DNA of 64,000 nt from an uncultured Bacteroidales bacterium (GTDB taxonomy: Bacteria > Bacteroidota > Bacteroidia > Bacteroidales > Muribaculaceae), in assembly GCA_949285735.1 (NCBI GenBank), contig CASEAQ010000015.1, forward strand, positions 33,049 to 97,048. The letters are read 5' to 3'. Positions 29,343-39,000 of the stretch are shown here, one piece after another. The notes beneath the pieces are model-generated. The model was not told the origin of the DNA. It did not search any database and was given only the letters and a program-made list of their open reading frames with translations. The translations under genes and the position numbers were made by a program. Numbering within the stretch: position 1 is the stretch's first letter; the number at the start of each line of letters is the position of its first letter.

Positions 29343-30944
29343 ATGAAAATGACATCAAACAGGATATTCAACAGTGCCGTTGCTGTGGCAGTGACGGCAT
29401 TGTCAATGACGGGGCTTGTGTCGTGCCTTGAGGACGACATTCCCTATGCCCGCATACCCGTAGGCTTTACCGCTATTTCAGCCGAGGGTGAGACTGCTGC
29501 AGCTACCATCAACACCGAGAACCGGCTGGTGACGCTCACTCTTGGAGAGAAGGTCGATAAGTCGGCTGTGAACATCACATCATATACTATCACCGACGGG
29601 GCATCGATTTCTGCCGATATTACTGGTGGAATAGACCTCACCAACGACTACCGCGTGACGATTTCGCTCTATCAGGATTATGAGTGGGTGATTCGAGCAA
29701 ACCAGACCATCGAGCGGTATTTCAACATACCAGGCCAGGTGGGTACATCGGTTATCGACCCTGCCGGGAAGAGGGTGGTTGCTTTCTTGCCCACCGATAC
29801 CGACTTGAAAACGGTGTCGGTGGCGAGCGTGAAATTGGGTCCCGACGGCATCACTACCATGACGCCCGACCTGAACAACAGCACAGTTGACTTGTCGAAG
29901 CCCGTTGAGGTTACTGTGGCTTACCGCAATGTTACCGAGACGTGGACTATATATGCCGAGCTGTCGGAGACTGTCGTGTCGCTCGACCGTGTTGACGCGT
30001 GGACCAATGTGATGTGGCTCTATGGCACGGCACAAGAGGGTCTCGAAAGCGGCTTTGAATATCGCTTGCAGGGCAGCGAAGAGTGGACGAGGGTTGACCA
30101 AGGTTCGATCGACCGCAATGGAGGTGAATATTCAGCCCGCGTGGCTCACCTTTCTGCCAACACTTCTTATGAGGTGCGCGCCTACAGCGGTGAAAATTAT
30201 ACCGAGATAACTACCGTCATGACCGAGGGCACGGTTGAATTGCCCAATATGGGATTTGAAGACTGGTGGCATGAGGATGACAAGATTTGGAATCCTTGGG
30301 CTGCCGATGGCACTTCGTTCTGGGATACTGGAAACGACGGTGCGGCTTCGTTTGCATCGTGGGGTATCGGCGGCAACGTGACTACTCCCGACACAGACAC
30401 TTGGGATGGCGGCTCGGGCTACTCGGCAAAACTCGAAACTACCTATGTGGTGGTGAAACTTGCCGGCGGCAACATTTTTGCCGGCAGCTATGTGGCTACC
30501 GACGGCACCAACGGCATATTGAGCTTCGGACGTGAGTTCACTGCCCGCCCCACTCGCCTGCGTGGATATTGGAAATATAATTGTACTACGATTAGTGACT
30601 CGGACAATGAGCATGAGTATCTTGAGGGTCGCCCCGACACTGCAATTGTGTATGCAGCTCTTATCGACAAGCCCGAACCGATTGAGATTCGTACCAACCC
30701 GTCAACACGCCAGCTATTCGACCGCAATGCCGATTACATCATTGCCTATGGCGAGGTGCAGAGTGGCGAGTCGATTCCGAATTGGACTGAATTTGACATC
30801 GAACTCGAATATCGCCGCACTAATGCAGTGCCTACCTATATCGTGATAGTGGCAACAGCCAGCAAGTATGCCGACTATTTCACTGGCGGCAGGGGCAGCA
30901 CGGTGTGGCTCGACAACTTCTCGCTCGGCTGGGACTACGATTAA
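29343..30944 (+). CDS. PCMD domain lipoprotein
   Basis: The product is 533 residues from ATG 29343; a TTG-led frame from 29322 is less likely. A lipoprotein signal ends LVSCLED. Two immunoglobulin-like segments follow (about 30-215), then a fibronectin-like one. The C-terminal PCMD domain (putative carbohydrate metabolism domain) starts at NMGFEDWWHEDDKIWNPW and has a jelly-roll look, ending STVWLDNFSLGWDYD. Such proteins are thought to bind glycans at the cell surface. It is the last gene of the four-gene surface operon, with the heptamer array and hairpin copy B after the stop. Confidence 0.82.
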   Translation: MKMTSNRIFNSAVAVAVTALSMTGLVSCLEDDIPYARIPVGFTAISAEGETAAATINTENRLVTLTLGEKVDKSAVNITSYTITDGASISADITGGIDLTNDYRVTISLYQDYEWVIRANQTIERYFNIPGQVGTSVIDPAGKRVVAFLPTDTDLKTVSVASVKLGPDGITTMTPDLNNSTVDLSKPVEVTVAYRNVTETWTIYAELSETVVSLDRVDAWTNVMWLYGTAQEGLESGFEYRLQGSEEWTRVDQGSIDRNGGEYSARVAHLSANTSYEVRAYSGENYTEITTVMTEGTVELPNMGFEDWWHEDDKIWNPWAADGTSFWDTGNDGAASFASWGIGGNVTTPDTDTWDGGSGYSAKLETTYVVVKLAGGNIFAGSYVATDGTNGILSFGREFTARPTRLRGYWKYNCTTISDSDNEHEYLEGRPDTAIVYAALIDKPEPIEIRTNPSTRQLFDRNADYIIAYGEVQSGESIPNWTEFDIELEYRRTNAVPTYIVIVATASKYADYFTGGRGSTVWLDNFSLGWDYD

Positions 30945-30951
30945 TTCAATT

Positions 30952-31092
30952 AGGAATTAGGAGTGAGGAATTAGGAATCATTTCTATTAGTTAGTAGTTA
31001 GGAGTTAGAAGTTAGTAATTAGGAGTTAAGATTTTTTTGCTTGAATATATTTTGCCGCCGTTGCAGTTTCCAATGTCTGCAACGGCGGCAAA
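30952..31092. terminator. Heptamer array and CCGCCGTTGCAG hairpin, copy B
   Basis: After the PCMD stop come AATTAGGAATTAGGA- and GTTAGTAGTTAGGAG-type repeats. TTTGCCGCCGTTGCAG (31051-31066) then pairs perfectly with 31077-31092. It separates two convergent genes (PCMD rightward, Schlafen-like leftward). The stem sequence matches copy A while the loop differs. Confidence 0.8.
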
Positions 31093-31122
31093 TTTCTTGA
31101 ATGTGCCATGTTGCTGTGTGCA

Positions 31123-34100
31123 TCACTTCTTTTGGATGGTGGTGCCGACACGAATCAGTTGGTTCTCGTCGATGAGGATTACGGGTATCTCTACGCGGAA
31201 AATATCGTATCCATCTATGTTGATAAACTTGAAGCTGAATTCTTGGGCGTTTTTAGCACCAATCCATTCCGAAAGCTTGCGGCTGAAATAATTCTTAAAC
31301 TCGTCTTTTGACTTTTGTTCGTTGTAAACACCGTTGTAGGAGAAATAAAGCAGGTCGTTGTACAAGCCTACCGCATAGCCGTCGTCGTTGACACCGATGT
31401 ATAGAACGCCCCCCTTGGCATTCATCATGGCGAGAATCACGCGCATAATGTTCTCGGTTTGTTGCTCCAAGTTCTCATTGCCGCGGTTGTTGGGCGGGAA
31501 CACAAGCGAGGTCTTGAACTCCAGTTCCTGATTTTCTTCGCCAATGTGTGTTTTCTTTGGTTTGAATATTTCGATATTCAGCGCATTGCCCATCTCGTCG
31601 AGCACCTTGTCGTGCAAAGCCTCGTTCTGGAAGTTTGACAGTAGGCAGCCCGAAAGTACCAGCCGGGCAAGTTCTTTTTCGAGCGGTGAGCTATCTTCTC
31701 GCTCCATATATCCTATCAAATCCTTGTCAAGTTCGTTTAGCTTTGTCCATCGTCCATATTTGCCCAATATGCGGCACACATTCTTGCGTTCGATAATCTC
31801 GGGGCTGTTAGAGTATTCCTGCGTGGCAGTATCGTATTTTTCCACATCTTGCTCGATAAGTTTGTTGTTCAGAGAAAAGCAATAAAGCATTTCCGTAAAC
31901 TTCATTCGTAGTTCCAAAAGTCGTTCGTGCTCCTTGTCGCCAATCATGCGCACCATCATCATGCTTGTAGCCTGATAGCCATATCGCCGCCTTGCGTTGG
32001 TTTCGGTTTCCGATAGCTTGTTCAGTATGTCCACGAGAGCCGATATTTGCTCGGTTGTCGCCCTTCTCGGTAGCTGTGACGAGGCATCGTCGTCGTTTGT
32101 GTCTATGTCGCAGTCGTTCAGTGTATATTCTCCATCATAGCAATACTCATTTAGCAACCTTATGTAACGGGCATACACTCCTTTTTGATTAAAAGGCTCT
32201 TCGGCAAGCCCCACATATTGTGCAGTGGCATATCCGTTATATCTGTTCTTGCTGATTATTTTTACCTTGACGTGCTGGTGACGGATGTCCAGTTCGTCGT
32301 TATTGACGATTATCGATACAAACAGCCCCTTGTTGGTCACTCCCACATAGTCGCCGTCGGCTTTTCGGCTTATTATGAAACAGGACGTTTCTTCATCGTC
32401 GGCTAATTCGTCATTGGCAAAATAAATTTTGCATTGGTTTGAGTCGAATGTAATATTGTCATCGTCGATTTTGCACTTGGCAGGGAACACTAATGGGCTG
32501 CCATTTGTGCCAATGAAGTCATTAATGCTCAATTGCGGTTTCTTGTAGAAAAACAGGTCGTTGAACGATATAGTTCCCTCCTCGTCGTCGTATCCTACAG
32601 CTTTGCAGCGTGCAGTTTCCTCGTCGAGTATCTTGGTTATGTATATGTCCACATCGTCTCCGTCCTGTAATTTAGCCTTGTGCTTCTCGATTTTTCCAAC
32701 GGGCGTGAATACAGTCTTTTCTGCCTCGTTCCAGGTGTTGCGCACCGAGAGGAATGATTCTTCGGTTGTCGTGCGCGACAAACTTTTCCCATAGCTTATG
32801 TTAGCCACAAGCCAGTCTTGTATCGAGAAATCTTCCATGTCGCCATTGTAATTGCGAGGTTTCAGGCGTATTTCGGTTGGCGACAGGTTGCAACAAGCCA
32901 CGTCGTTGTCGAAGTACAAGTCCTTTGCCAACTCCATGCCGATGCTGTGTTTGCAGAATTGGTACAGCCCCGTCTTGACGATGTTGCCAAATTCCTCCCA
33001 CTTGAATTGAGGTATCACATCTTGCGTCAAGAAGAGGCATTGGTAGGCATTTTTCAACGATTGCAACTTTTCTTTTTCTTCCGACATGCACAAGGAAATG
33101 AGCAAGTATAGCCGACTTGCATATACGCCTATTTCGGTGTCGTGGTGATGGTGCATAATCTTAATTAAGTAGCAAAGCGATAGTATGCCATGCTTTATTT
33201 TCTTTAGGCTTTTGCCCGACAGCGACAAGCAGTTTGTAGTTCCGTCGGTGGTGGTATTGGCGCACATCTTCAATATTGCTGCCATCGACAAATAAATGCT
33301 CTCGTTGCTACACTCCTTTTCGCCGAGTTTGCCTATTTGTTCAAGCAGGCGTTCGATGCTGCTGTTCAGTATTTCCACATTCGATGAGAATATGCAAGCG
33401 AGGAATCTCAACCGGCGTTCAAGCCGGTATTGGTAATATTGAGGGTCGAGGGTCTCGATTGTTTCCGCAGTTCTTCTCTCCTTGTTGGGCAGTGACAGGG
33501 CATCCATGAAGTCTTCGCATACCTCTATCGAGTGGTTCAGCGAATTGTTAAATTCCTGTTTTTCGGCTTCCGACAATTTCCCCATGAATTTTGAGTACTC
33601 TATCGTGTTTATCCAGCCGCTGCAAAATTGTAGCAATATGTTTTCTTTGTCGCCGGATTGAGATGTCAGCAAGGAATAAATTATCTTTTCCACTTCTCTT
33701 GAGAAAGAGCATATCCATCGCCCATCATGTTGCTCATAAAGTTGTGCCACATTTGCCATGAATCTGAAACTCATGACTTTGTTGAGCCACTTGTTGAATT
33801 TTGCGTTGCCGTCAAATACTGTTTCTTTGTCAATAAAAGTCAGCAGGCTGGGATTGGCGTCTTCGAGCTTGAAATATGGTCGCCCGTAAACAAATTGCGT
33901 CACCCTGCATTTTATTTGCTGTCCTATCTCTAATTTATTGTTCGATTCGGAAAAAGGTAATCTAAATTTTATTGTATCGTCATTAAGATTTTTGTCTTCA
34001 AGTTCATAATATTTCAGCGTTGGCCATTTTTTCTTGATTATAAACAAATATGATTTGTCTATTTCGTACAGTTTCTCTAATAACGATTGTAAATCTTGCT

Positions 34101-34275
34101 CTATGCGACCGTCGTCTTTAATGACACACATTATCGTTTTGGGGCATTGCTTTTCTTCTTGGAAACCATACATTGGCACCCTTCGCTCTATGCCGTTGTG
34201 CATCACTATGTAAGACGTTTTTTGGTTGGCAAATTCCTTGTCTTTGCGGATTACATTAAATTCTCGTTTCTCCAT
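31123..34275 (-). CDS. Large protein with S1/OB-like segments and C-terminal Schlafen/AlbA_2-like domain
   Basis: This 1050-residue cytoplasmic protein has no signal or membrane helix. An S1-like strand set is seen near 115-145 (GQQIKCRVTQFVYGRPYFKLED). A helical middle follows (about 150-480). Two further OB-like stretches lie around 540-690. The C-terminal 150 residues resemble the AlbA_2/Schlafen fold: ELEFKTSL with E917, E919 and K921, then GGVLYIGVNDDG with D964-D965. These are the acidic positions expected for a Schlafen-type RNA-cleaving centre. By eye it is more A+T-rich than its neighbours. It stands alone. Function is unknown; RNA binding or processing, or defence, is a hypothesis. 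Confidence 0.65.
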   Translation of the reverse strand: MEKREFNVIRKDKEFANQKTSYIVMHNGIERRVPMYGFQEEKQCPKTIMCVIKDDGRIEQDLQSLLEKLYEIDKSYLFIIKKKWPTLKYYELEDKNLNDDTIKFRLPFSESNNKLEIGQQIKCRVTQFVYGRPYFKLEDANPSLLTFIDKETVFDGNAKFNKWLNKVMSFRFMANVAQLYEQHDGRWICSFSREVEKIIYSLLTSQSGDKENILLQFCSGWINTIEYSKFMGKLSEAEKQEFNNSLNHSIEVCEDFMDALSLPNKERRTAETIETLDPQYYQYRLERRLRFLACIFSSNVEILNSSIERLLEQIGKLGEKECSNESIYLSMAAILKMCANTTTDGTTNCLSLSGKSLKKIKHGILSLCYLIKIMHHHHDTEIGVYASRLYLLISLCMSEEKEKLQSLKNAYQCLFLTQDVIPQFKWEEFGNIVKTGLYQFCKHSIGMELAKDLYFDNDVACCNLSPTEIRLKPRNYNGDMEDFSIQDWLVANISYGKSLSRTTTEESFLSVRNTWNEAEKTVFTPVGKIEKHKAKLQDGDDVDIYITKILDEETARCKAVGYDDEEGTISFNDLFFYKKPQLSINDFIGTNGSPLVFPAKCKIDDDNITFDSNQCKIYFANDELADDEETSCFIISRKADGDYVGVTNKGLFVSIIVNNDELDIRHQHVKVKIISKNRYNGYATAQYVGLAEEPFNQKGVYARYIRLLNEYCYDGEYTLNDCDIDTNDDDASSQLPRRATTEQISALVDILNKLSETETNARRRYGYQATSMMMVRMIGDKEHERLLELRMKFTEMLYCFSLNNKLIEQDVEKYDTATQEYSNSPEIIERKNVCRILGKYGRWTKLNELDKDLIGYMEREDSSPLEKELARLVLSGCLLSNFQNEALHDKVLDEMGNALNIEIFKPKKTHIGEENQELEFKTSLVFPPNNRGNENLEQQTENIMRVILAMMNAKGGVLYIGVNDDGYAVGLYNDLLYFSYNGVYNEQKSKDEFKNYFSRKLSEWIGAKNAQEFSFKFINIDGYDIFRVEIPVILIDENQLIRVGTTIQKK

Positions 34276-34362
34276 TTTTGATTTTCTTTTTTAAGTTTAA
34301 CAGACCCATAAAATTAATTATTTTGTCATTAATATCCAAATGCTTAAGTTCGTGGTGGAAAG

Positions 34363-34400
34363 CAATAGAGCGGGGCAGCCATCGCTGCTCCGCTCTATTG
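34363..34400 (-). terminator. Terminator of the secreted 411-residue protein gene
   Basis: CAATAGAGCGGGGCAG (34363-34378) pairs with the complementary sequence ending at 34400 (15 of 16 positions) over a 6-nt loop. It lies between the leftward gene ending at 34421 and the next leftward gene starting at 34275, so they are separate units. Confidence 0.75.
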
Positions 34401-34420
34401 TGTGCTTGTGAAATGTGGTA

Positions 34421-35656
34421 TTATTCGACGATTGCTTTGTCGGTGCTGAAGCTACCGTCGGTGTAGATGGTTTTCTTTATTATTACGCCTGTTGTGGCGG
34501 TTGCATCGGGCAGGCGTCGGCCGTGCAGGTCGTAGTATTCAACGCGTTCCACTTCCTTGGCGATGTTGTCGCTGGCGGTGATGTTGCCCACCGAAGCTGT
34601 TTCTTCGGGCACATAGCTTATTTCCAGGCGTCTAACTACTTCTTGAATCACATTTGGGTCGATTGTGATTGCTCCCATTTCGGCATCATACGAAGCATAG
34701 AATATTGCCGATGGCGAGAAGGAAATGTTGCGTGTGCCATCGCTTTCAATTATTTGCCCTGTTATGTCCATCTGGTCGGTGAGCGACGGTTGCTGGGTGT
34801 CGGGGTCGATGTCAACTCCGGCAAGCACCTTGTAGCTGTAGGTGAGGTCTGTCACCGATGCTATCGGTGCGGCAGGAATGGTGAACATGTCGCCCGAAAC
34901 CTCATAGTGAGCCAATGCGCCAAAGCCATATTGGTCGGTGGTGAGCAGGTTGAGTATGCTGCCATCGTTGTCCACATAGCATGGGCGAGTCTCTTCGCCA
35001 TATTCAACAATCGAGCCGCTCGAGAATGAGTAGCTCTCGTTGGTTACAGTGCCGTTGGCGCGGATGATGGTGAGGTTGTACATATAATCGACAGCCGTTT
35101 CTACCAGTTCGCCTGTTTCGCCCGACGACCAGGGGCGAGTCACTGCTATGTAACCTTCGTGCCACCAGCGGCCGGTATTCTCGTCATAGCGGAATATGAT
35201 GGGTCGTTTCGACCATTCTTCAATCGCCTGTCCGCTCTCGTCGGTAGTGTATTCGCAGGCATATATTTTGATTTCCGATTGTCCTGTCACTTCGGTGCCA
35301 CCTTCGCCAGCCGAATAGTCATTGTCGAGCCACACCACGGTGCCGGCAGGAATGCTGATGTTGCCGCTCGTGCTGCTGAAAGTCGCCTCGATGGTGTGGT
35401 TCTCGCCACGCAGCGAACGCCATAGTCCGGAGATGTTTATCGCATTGTCCGACCCTTCGACACGCGATATTTCAATGCCTTTGCAAGCCTCCCACATTGT
35501 GGATGTTATTCCCGACTCACTGTCGGCATACTGTGTGGAATCCGACTGGATATAATCGCCCACAATCGAGTCGATCGTGGGTACTGCCGCACTTGCCGGA
35601 TGCACAGCTGCAAGAGCCGCCCCGGCAAACATAATTGTAGATAAAATTTTCCTCAT
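34421..35656 (-). CDS. Secreted protein with T9SS-like C-terminal segment
   Basis: The 411-residue product has a signal peptide ending ASAA (about 24). The body is beta-rich and Asp/Ser/Thr-rich with no recognised enzyme motif. The last 45 residues (VERVEYYDLHGRRLPD... then TDGSFSTDKAIVE) look like a type A T9SS sorting domain: a YDLxGR motif and a basic strand near the end. It would be exported by the type IX machinery and either attached or released. It is divergent from the giant adhesin gene across a 433-nt region with promoter motifs for both. Confidence 0.68.
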   Translation of the reverse strand: MRKILSTIMFAGAALAAVHPASAAVPTIDSIVGDYIQSDSTQYADSESGITSTMWEACKGIEISRVEGSDNAINISGLWRSLRGENHTIEATFSSTSGNISIPAGTVVWLDNDYSAGEGGTEVTGQSEIKIYACEYTTDESGQAIEEWSKRPIIFRYDENTGRWWHEGYIAVTRPWSSGETGELVETAVDYMYNLTIIRANGTVTNESYSFSSGSIVEYGEETRPCYVDNDGSILNLLTTDQYGFGALAHYEVSGDMFTIPAAPIASVTDLTYSYKVLAGVDIDPDTQQPSLTDQMDITGQIIESDGTRNISFSPSAIFYASYDAEMGAITIDPNVIQEVVRRLEISYVPEETASVGNITASDNIAKEVERVEYYDLHGRRLPDATATTGVIIKKTIYTDGSFSTDKAIVE

Positions 35657-36089
35657 TAATTAATTATTTTATTAGTGTCAATGATTGGCGATTAAGCGGG
35701 CTCTTTATTGATTATGGATTTTTAAGATGACTGAAGCCAAATTGTCTGCCGCAGAATCGGGATAAAAACCAAATTGACCGCTTAATCTGAAAAAGCTGCG
35801 CAAAAATAATATTTTGCCAAGAATGTTAGAAATTTTTTCGCAAAAATCTAAAAAAATTACGACTTTTCAAGGAAAAATTAATATCTTTGCGCATTAAGGC
35901 GACAAAAAGTGAGTTTTGTATGTAAAACGTCTCTGTTGGCGAACGACGATGTGCCGGCTGCAAGTATGCTTGCGGCTTACGTTTGTGCGTTCTACTAAAC
36001 CGCTTCAGCAACAAACAATGAAGAACTATTATGATGTAACACATAATCTACAAAATTCCATATATTAATTAATAAATAATAGGATTTTT
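35657..36089. promoter_or_regulatory. Divergent promoter region with long structured leader
   Basis: On the plus strand TATCTTTG (35882-35889) would start a leader of about 190 nt before ATG 36090. The leader includes a stem near GTTTTGTATGTAAAAC and another around GCTGCAAG-TATG-CTTGCGGC. On the minus strand TATTTTTG lies at 35801-35808. GATTAAGCGG (35690-35699) is repeated inverted as CCGCTTAATC (35778-35787) within the leftward leader. Neither -7 box has a clear -33 partner. No gene is seen here. Confidence 0.5.
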
Positions 36090-39000
36090 ATGAACAAAAA
36101 GTTTTACATTTTGCTATGTACGGCAGTGCTGGCGGTCGTGACAGCCACGGCAGCCGAGAGCGTGCCGTATAGCATGTCGTTTAACAACACGTTGGGCGAT
36201 TGGACAACGCAAGACGACAGCGGGGGGTATCCTTATTGGCAGACAGGCCCCAATGGCGTTTATTGCATGGCCTCTTATGGTGTCACCAACGACGACTACC
36301 TCATTTCGCCCGAAATTGCGTTTGAGGCAGGGAAGACCTATGAAGTCACTACTACATGGCATGGCAACACTTATGGCGGTCCGCACACTGTCAATGTCAT
36401 GTATGGCACAGGCGACGATGTTTCGGCATTCACCGATGCCGGGGCTGTCGAAGTGGTTGCTGGCGAATCGACTTCGGTGCAATTCACAATCGCCGAAGCC
36501 GGCAACTACAAAGTGGCTTTGCACAACACCACTGTAGCCGACTACGGGGCGTGCTACCTTCCTTCGCTCACTATTAATGAAGTGGAAGGTGGCGACAGCG
36601 GTGACGAAACAGCTGCTTTGCCCTACGACTACAATTTCTTAGCCAATGGGTTTGGCGACTGGCTTTCCTATAGAGGGGAGAACAGTAGCAGTTACCAAGG
36701 TTGGTCTTATGAAGAAGGATACGGCGTATTCTGTCAGGTTTTTACAGGTTCAAACGATGACTACCTGATTTCGCCTCTGTTCACTTTTGAGGCAGGGAAA
36801 AGCTATCAAGTGACGGTGTCGCTTGGCAGTTTCTCGTTATCGGGCGGCAACGGCGACAACATTTCAGTAATGCTTGGCACAAGCACCGACGGCTCGGGTT
36901 ATACCGATGCCGGCGCGCTCGATTTGGCTCCAGCCACATCGCCATCGGTGACATTCTCGGTAGAGACCTCTGGCGACTATCGCATCGCATTGCACAACAC
37001 GTGCGGAATGATGAGTACATGGTATGTTGAAAACATAGCGATTGCCGAAGTTGTGGGCGGCAGCGACGAAGTCAAGAAGGTTCCTTACACCAAGGACTTC
37101 CAAGCCGACTATGCAAGCGGTCTTGGCGAATGGACGCAATATGATGCCAACAACGACGGCGCAGTGTGGGAAAACAGCTTCATGGACTTGACCGAGTATG
37201 GCGACGAGCTGTATCTGTTTGGCGTGGTCGTTCAGTCTAGTGGCGCACACGACGATTATCTCATCTCGCCGCTCATTTCGCTCGAAGCTGGCTCCTATAA
37301 GGTAACCGTGACAATGGGCGATAACACAAATGACGGTGCAATAGAGTTGATGTATGGTACAAGCACCGACAATACAGGTTGGACGCTGATAGACAATCTC
37401 GATTGTTCTCCAGCAACCGTCAACGAAAAGACTTTCACCGTTGACCAGGCAGGCAACTACCGCATTGCTCTCCACGACATTACTGCTAACGGAATTTACG
37501 GTGCTCCCAACGTATTCTCGGTATCGATCGATGAGATCGCTGGCGGCAGCACGGTGGAAGAACTCCAGCTCCCGTATAAATTCGACTTCTCTGCCAACGG
37601 CGTTGGCGACTGGGCGACACTTGATGCCAACGAAGATGGTTGTACATGGGAAGAGAGCGGCTCCGGATCGAGCTTCGGAATCGTTTGTCGCGAAGCCCGC
37701 GACGGACTTGGCGCTAACAACGATTATATTGTCTCGCCAGGGCAATTCACGTTCGAAGGAGGCAAGATATACGACGTTACCATTGCAATAGGTGGATTCT
37801 GCACGTCTGGTACGATCAATGGCGGCTACGACCTTGTGGAGGTTGTTGTTGGCTCGGGTGACGATTTCACTTCCTATGAGAGCATGGGCAGCTTTACCTT
37901 GGCAGAGGGAAGCGATGCCACCGTACACTTGCAATTCGACGAAACCAGGACTTGCCGCGTGGGAATACACGATGCCGGTAATATGTCGGTGTGGTATGTT
38001 ACCTCCATCAGCATAGCCGAATATGAAGAACCCGAGTTGCCTGCAGGAGTGTTGCTCGACAAGGACTTCAACGACAGGTTGCTCAACGACTGGACAACAA
38101 TCGACGGCAACAACGATGAAGCCACTTGGCATTTTGAGGATAACTTGACAGGGGTTGCCTTGACGCGTTCGCGCGGCACGGCACAAAATGACTGGCTCAT
38201 TTCTCCGGCTATGACGTTCGAAGCAGGCAAGAGCTACATCGTGTCATACACGCTTGGCACTTCCGGCAGCCCAATGCTAGAAACCCTGGAGACTGCCTAT
38301 GGTACTTCTGCCACAGCCGAAGCCATGACCAACGTCATAGGTTCGGAAAGTTTCCAAGGCGATACCACGCGCTATTACCGCATTACGCCTACGGCAGGCG
38401 GCGCATTCCACATCGGTTTCCATGCTACATCGGATGCCGGTAACGGCACGATTTTGGTAGTGTCGGCAAGCGTTGTCGAGAGCGAGGGCATCACGCCGCT
38501 GGCTCCCGTCGGTCTCTCTGCCGAGTCGGACATACGTCAAAGCACCGTTGATTTGTCTTGGACAAATCCAGTAATCGACACCGAGAACATCCCATTGCAA
38601 GGCAACCTCACGCTGCGCATCGTGCGCAATGGTGAGCAAGTGGCAGAGATAAGCGGCGAGCCGGGTGCGACGATGCAATATACCGACCGTCCTGCCGACT
38701 TCTCGGGCTATGCCACCTATCAAATTTATGCTTATGTAGATAGCGAAAAACTGAGCGAAGCTGTCGAGACTACCATTAATCTTGATGACTTCCAAGGCGA
38801 GGCAAACGTTTTGTACACTGCCGGCGGAAGCTATGGCGGTGATTTCCAGAACTGGACCGCTACCAATGTGAGCGGCACTCGCCAGTGGTCTTACACTCTT
38901 TATGATGACAGTTGGCAAATTAGCCGTGGCACTTCTGCGGAATGCGACAACTGGCTGATTTCGGGCTCGCCAATAAATATGACCACCGATCGCCGCTATG

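Noticed and set aside
36864-38186. 440-codon minus-strand frame within the giant adhesin gene
   Set aside because: It is antisense to the repeated modules, and its apparent repeats mirror the sense-strand module repeats.
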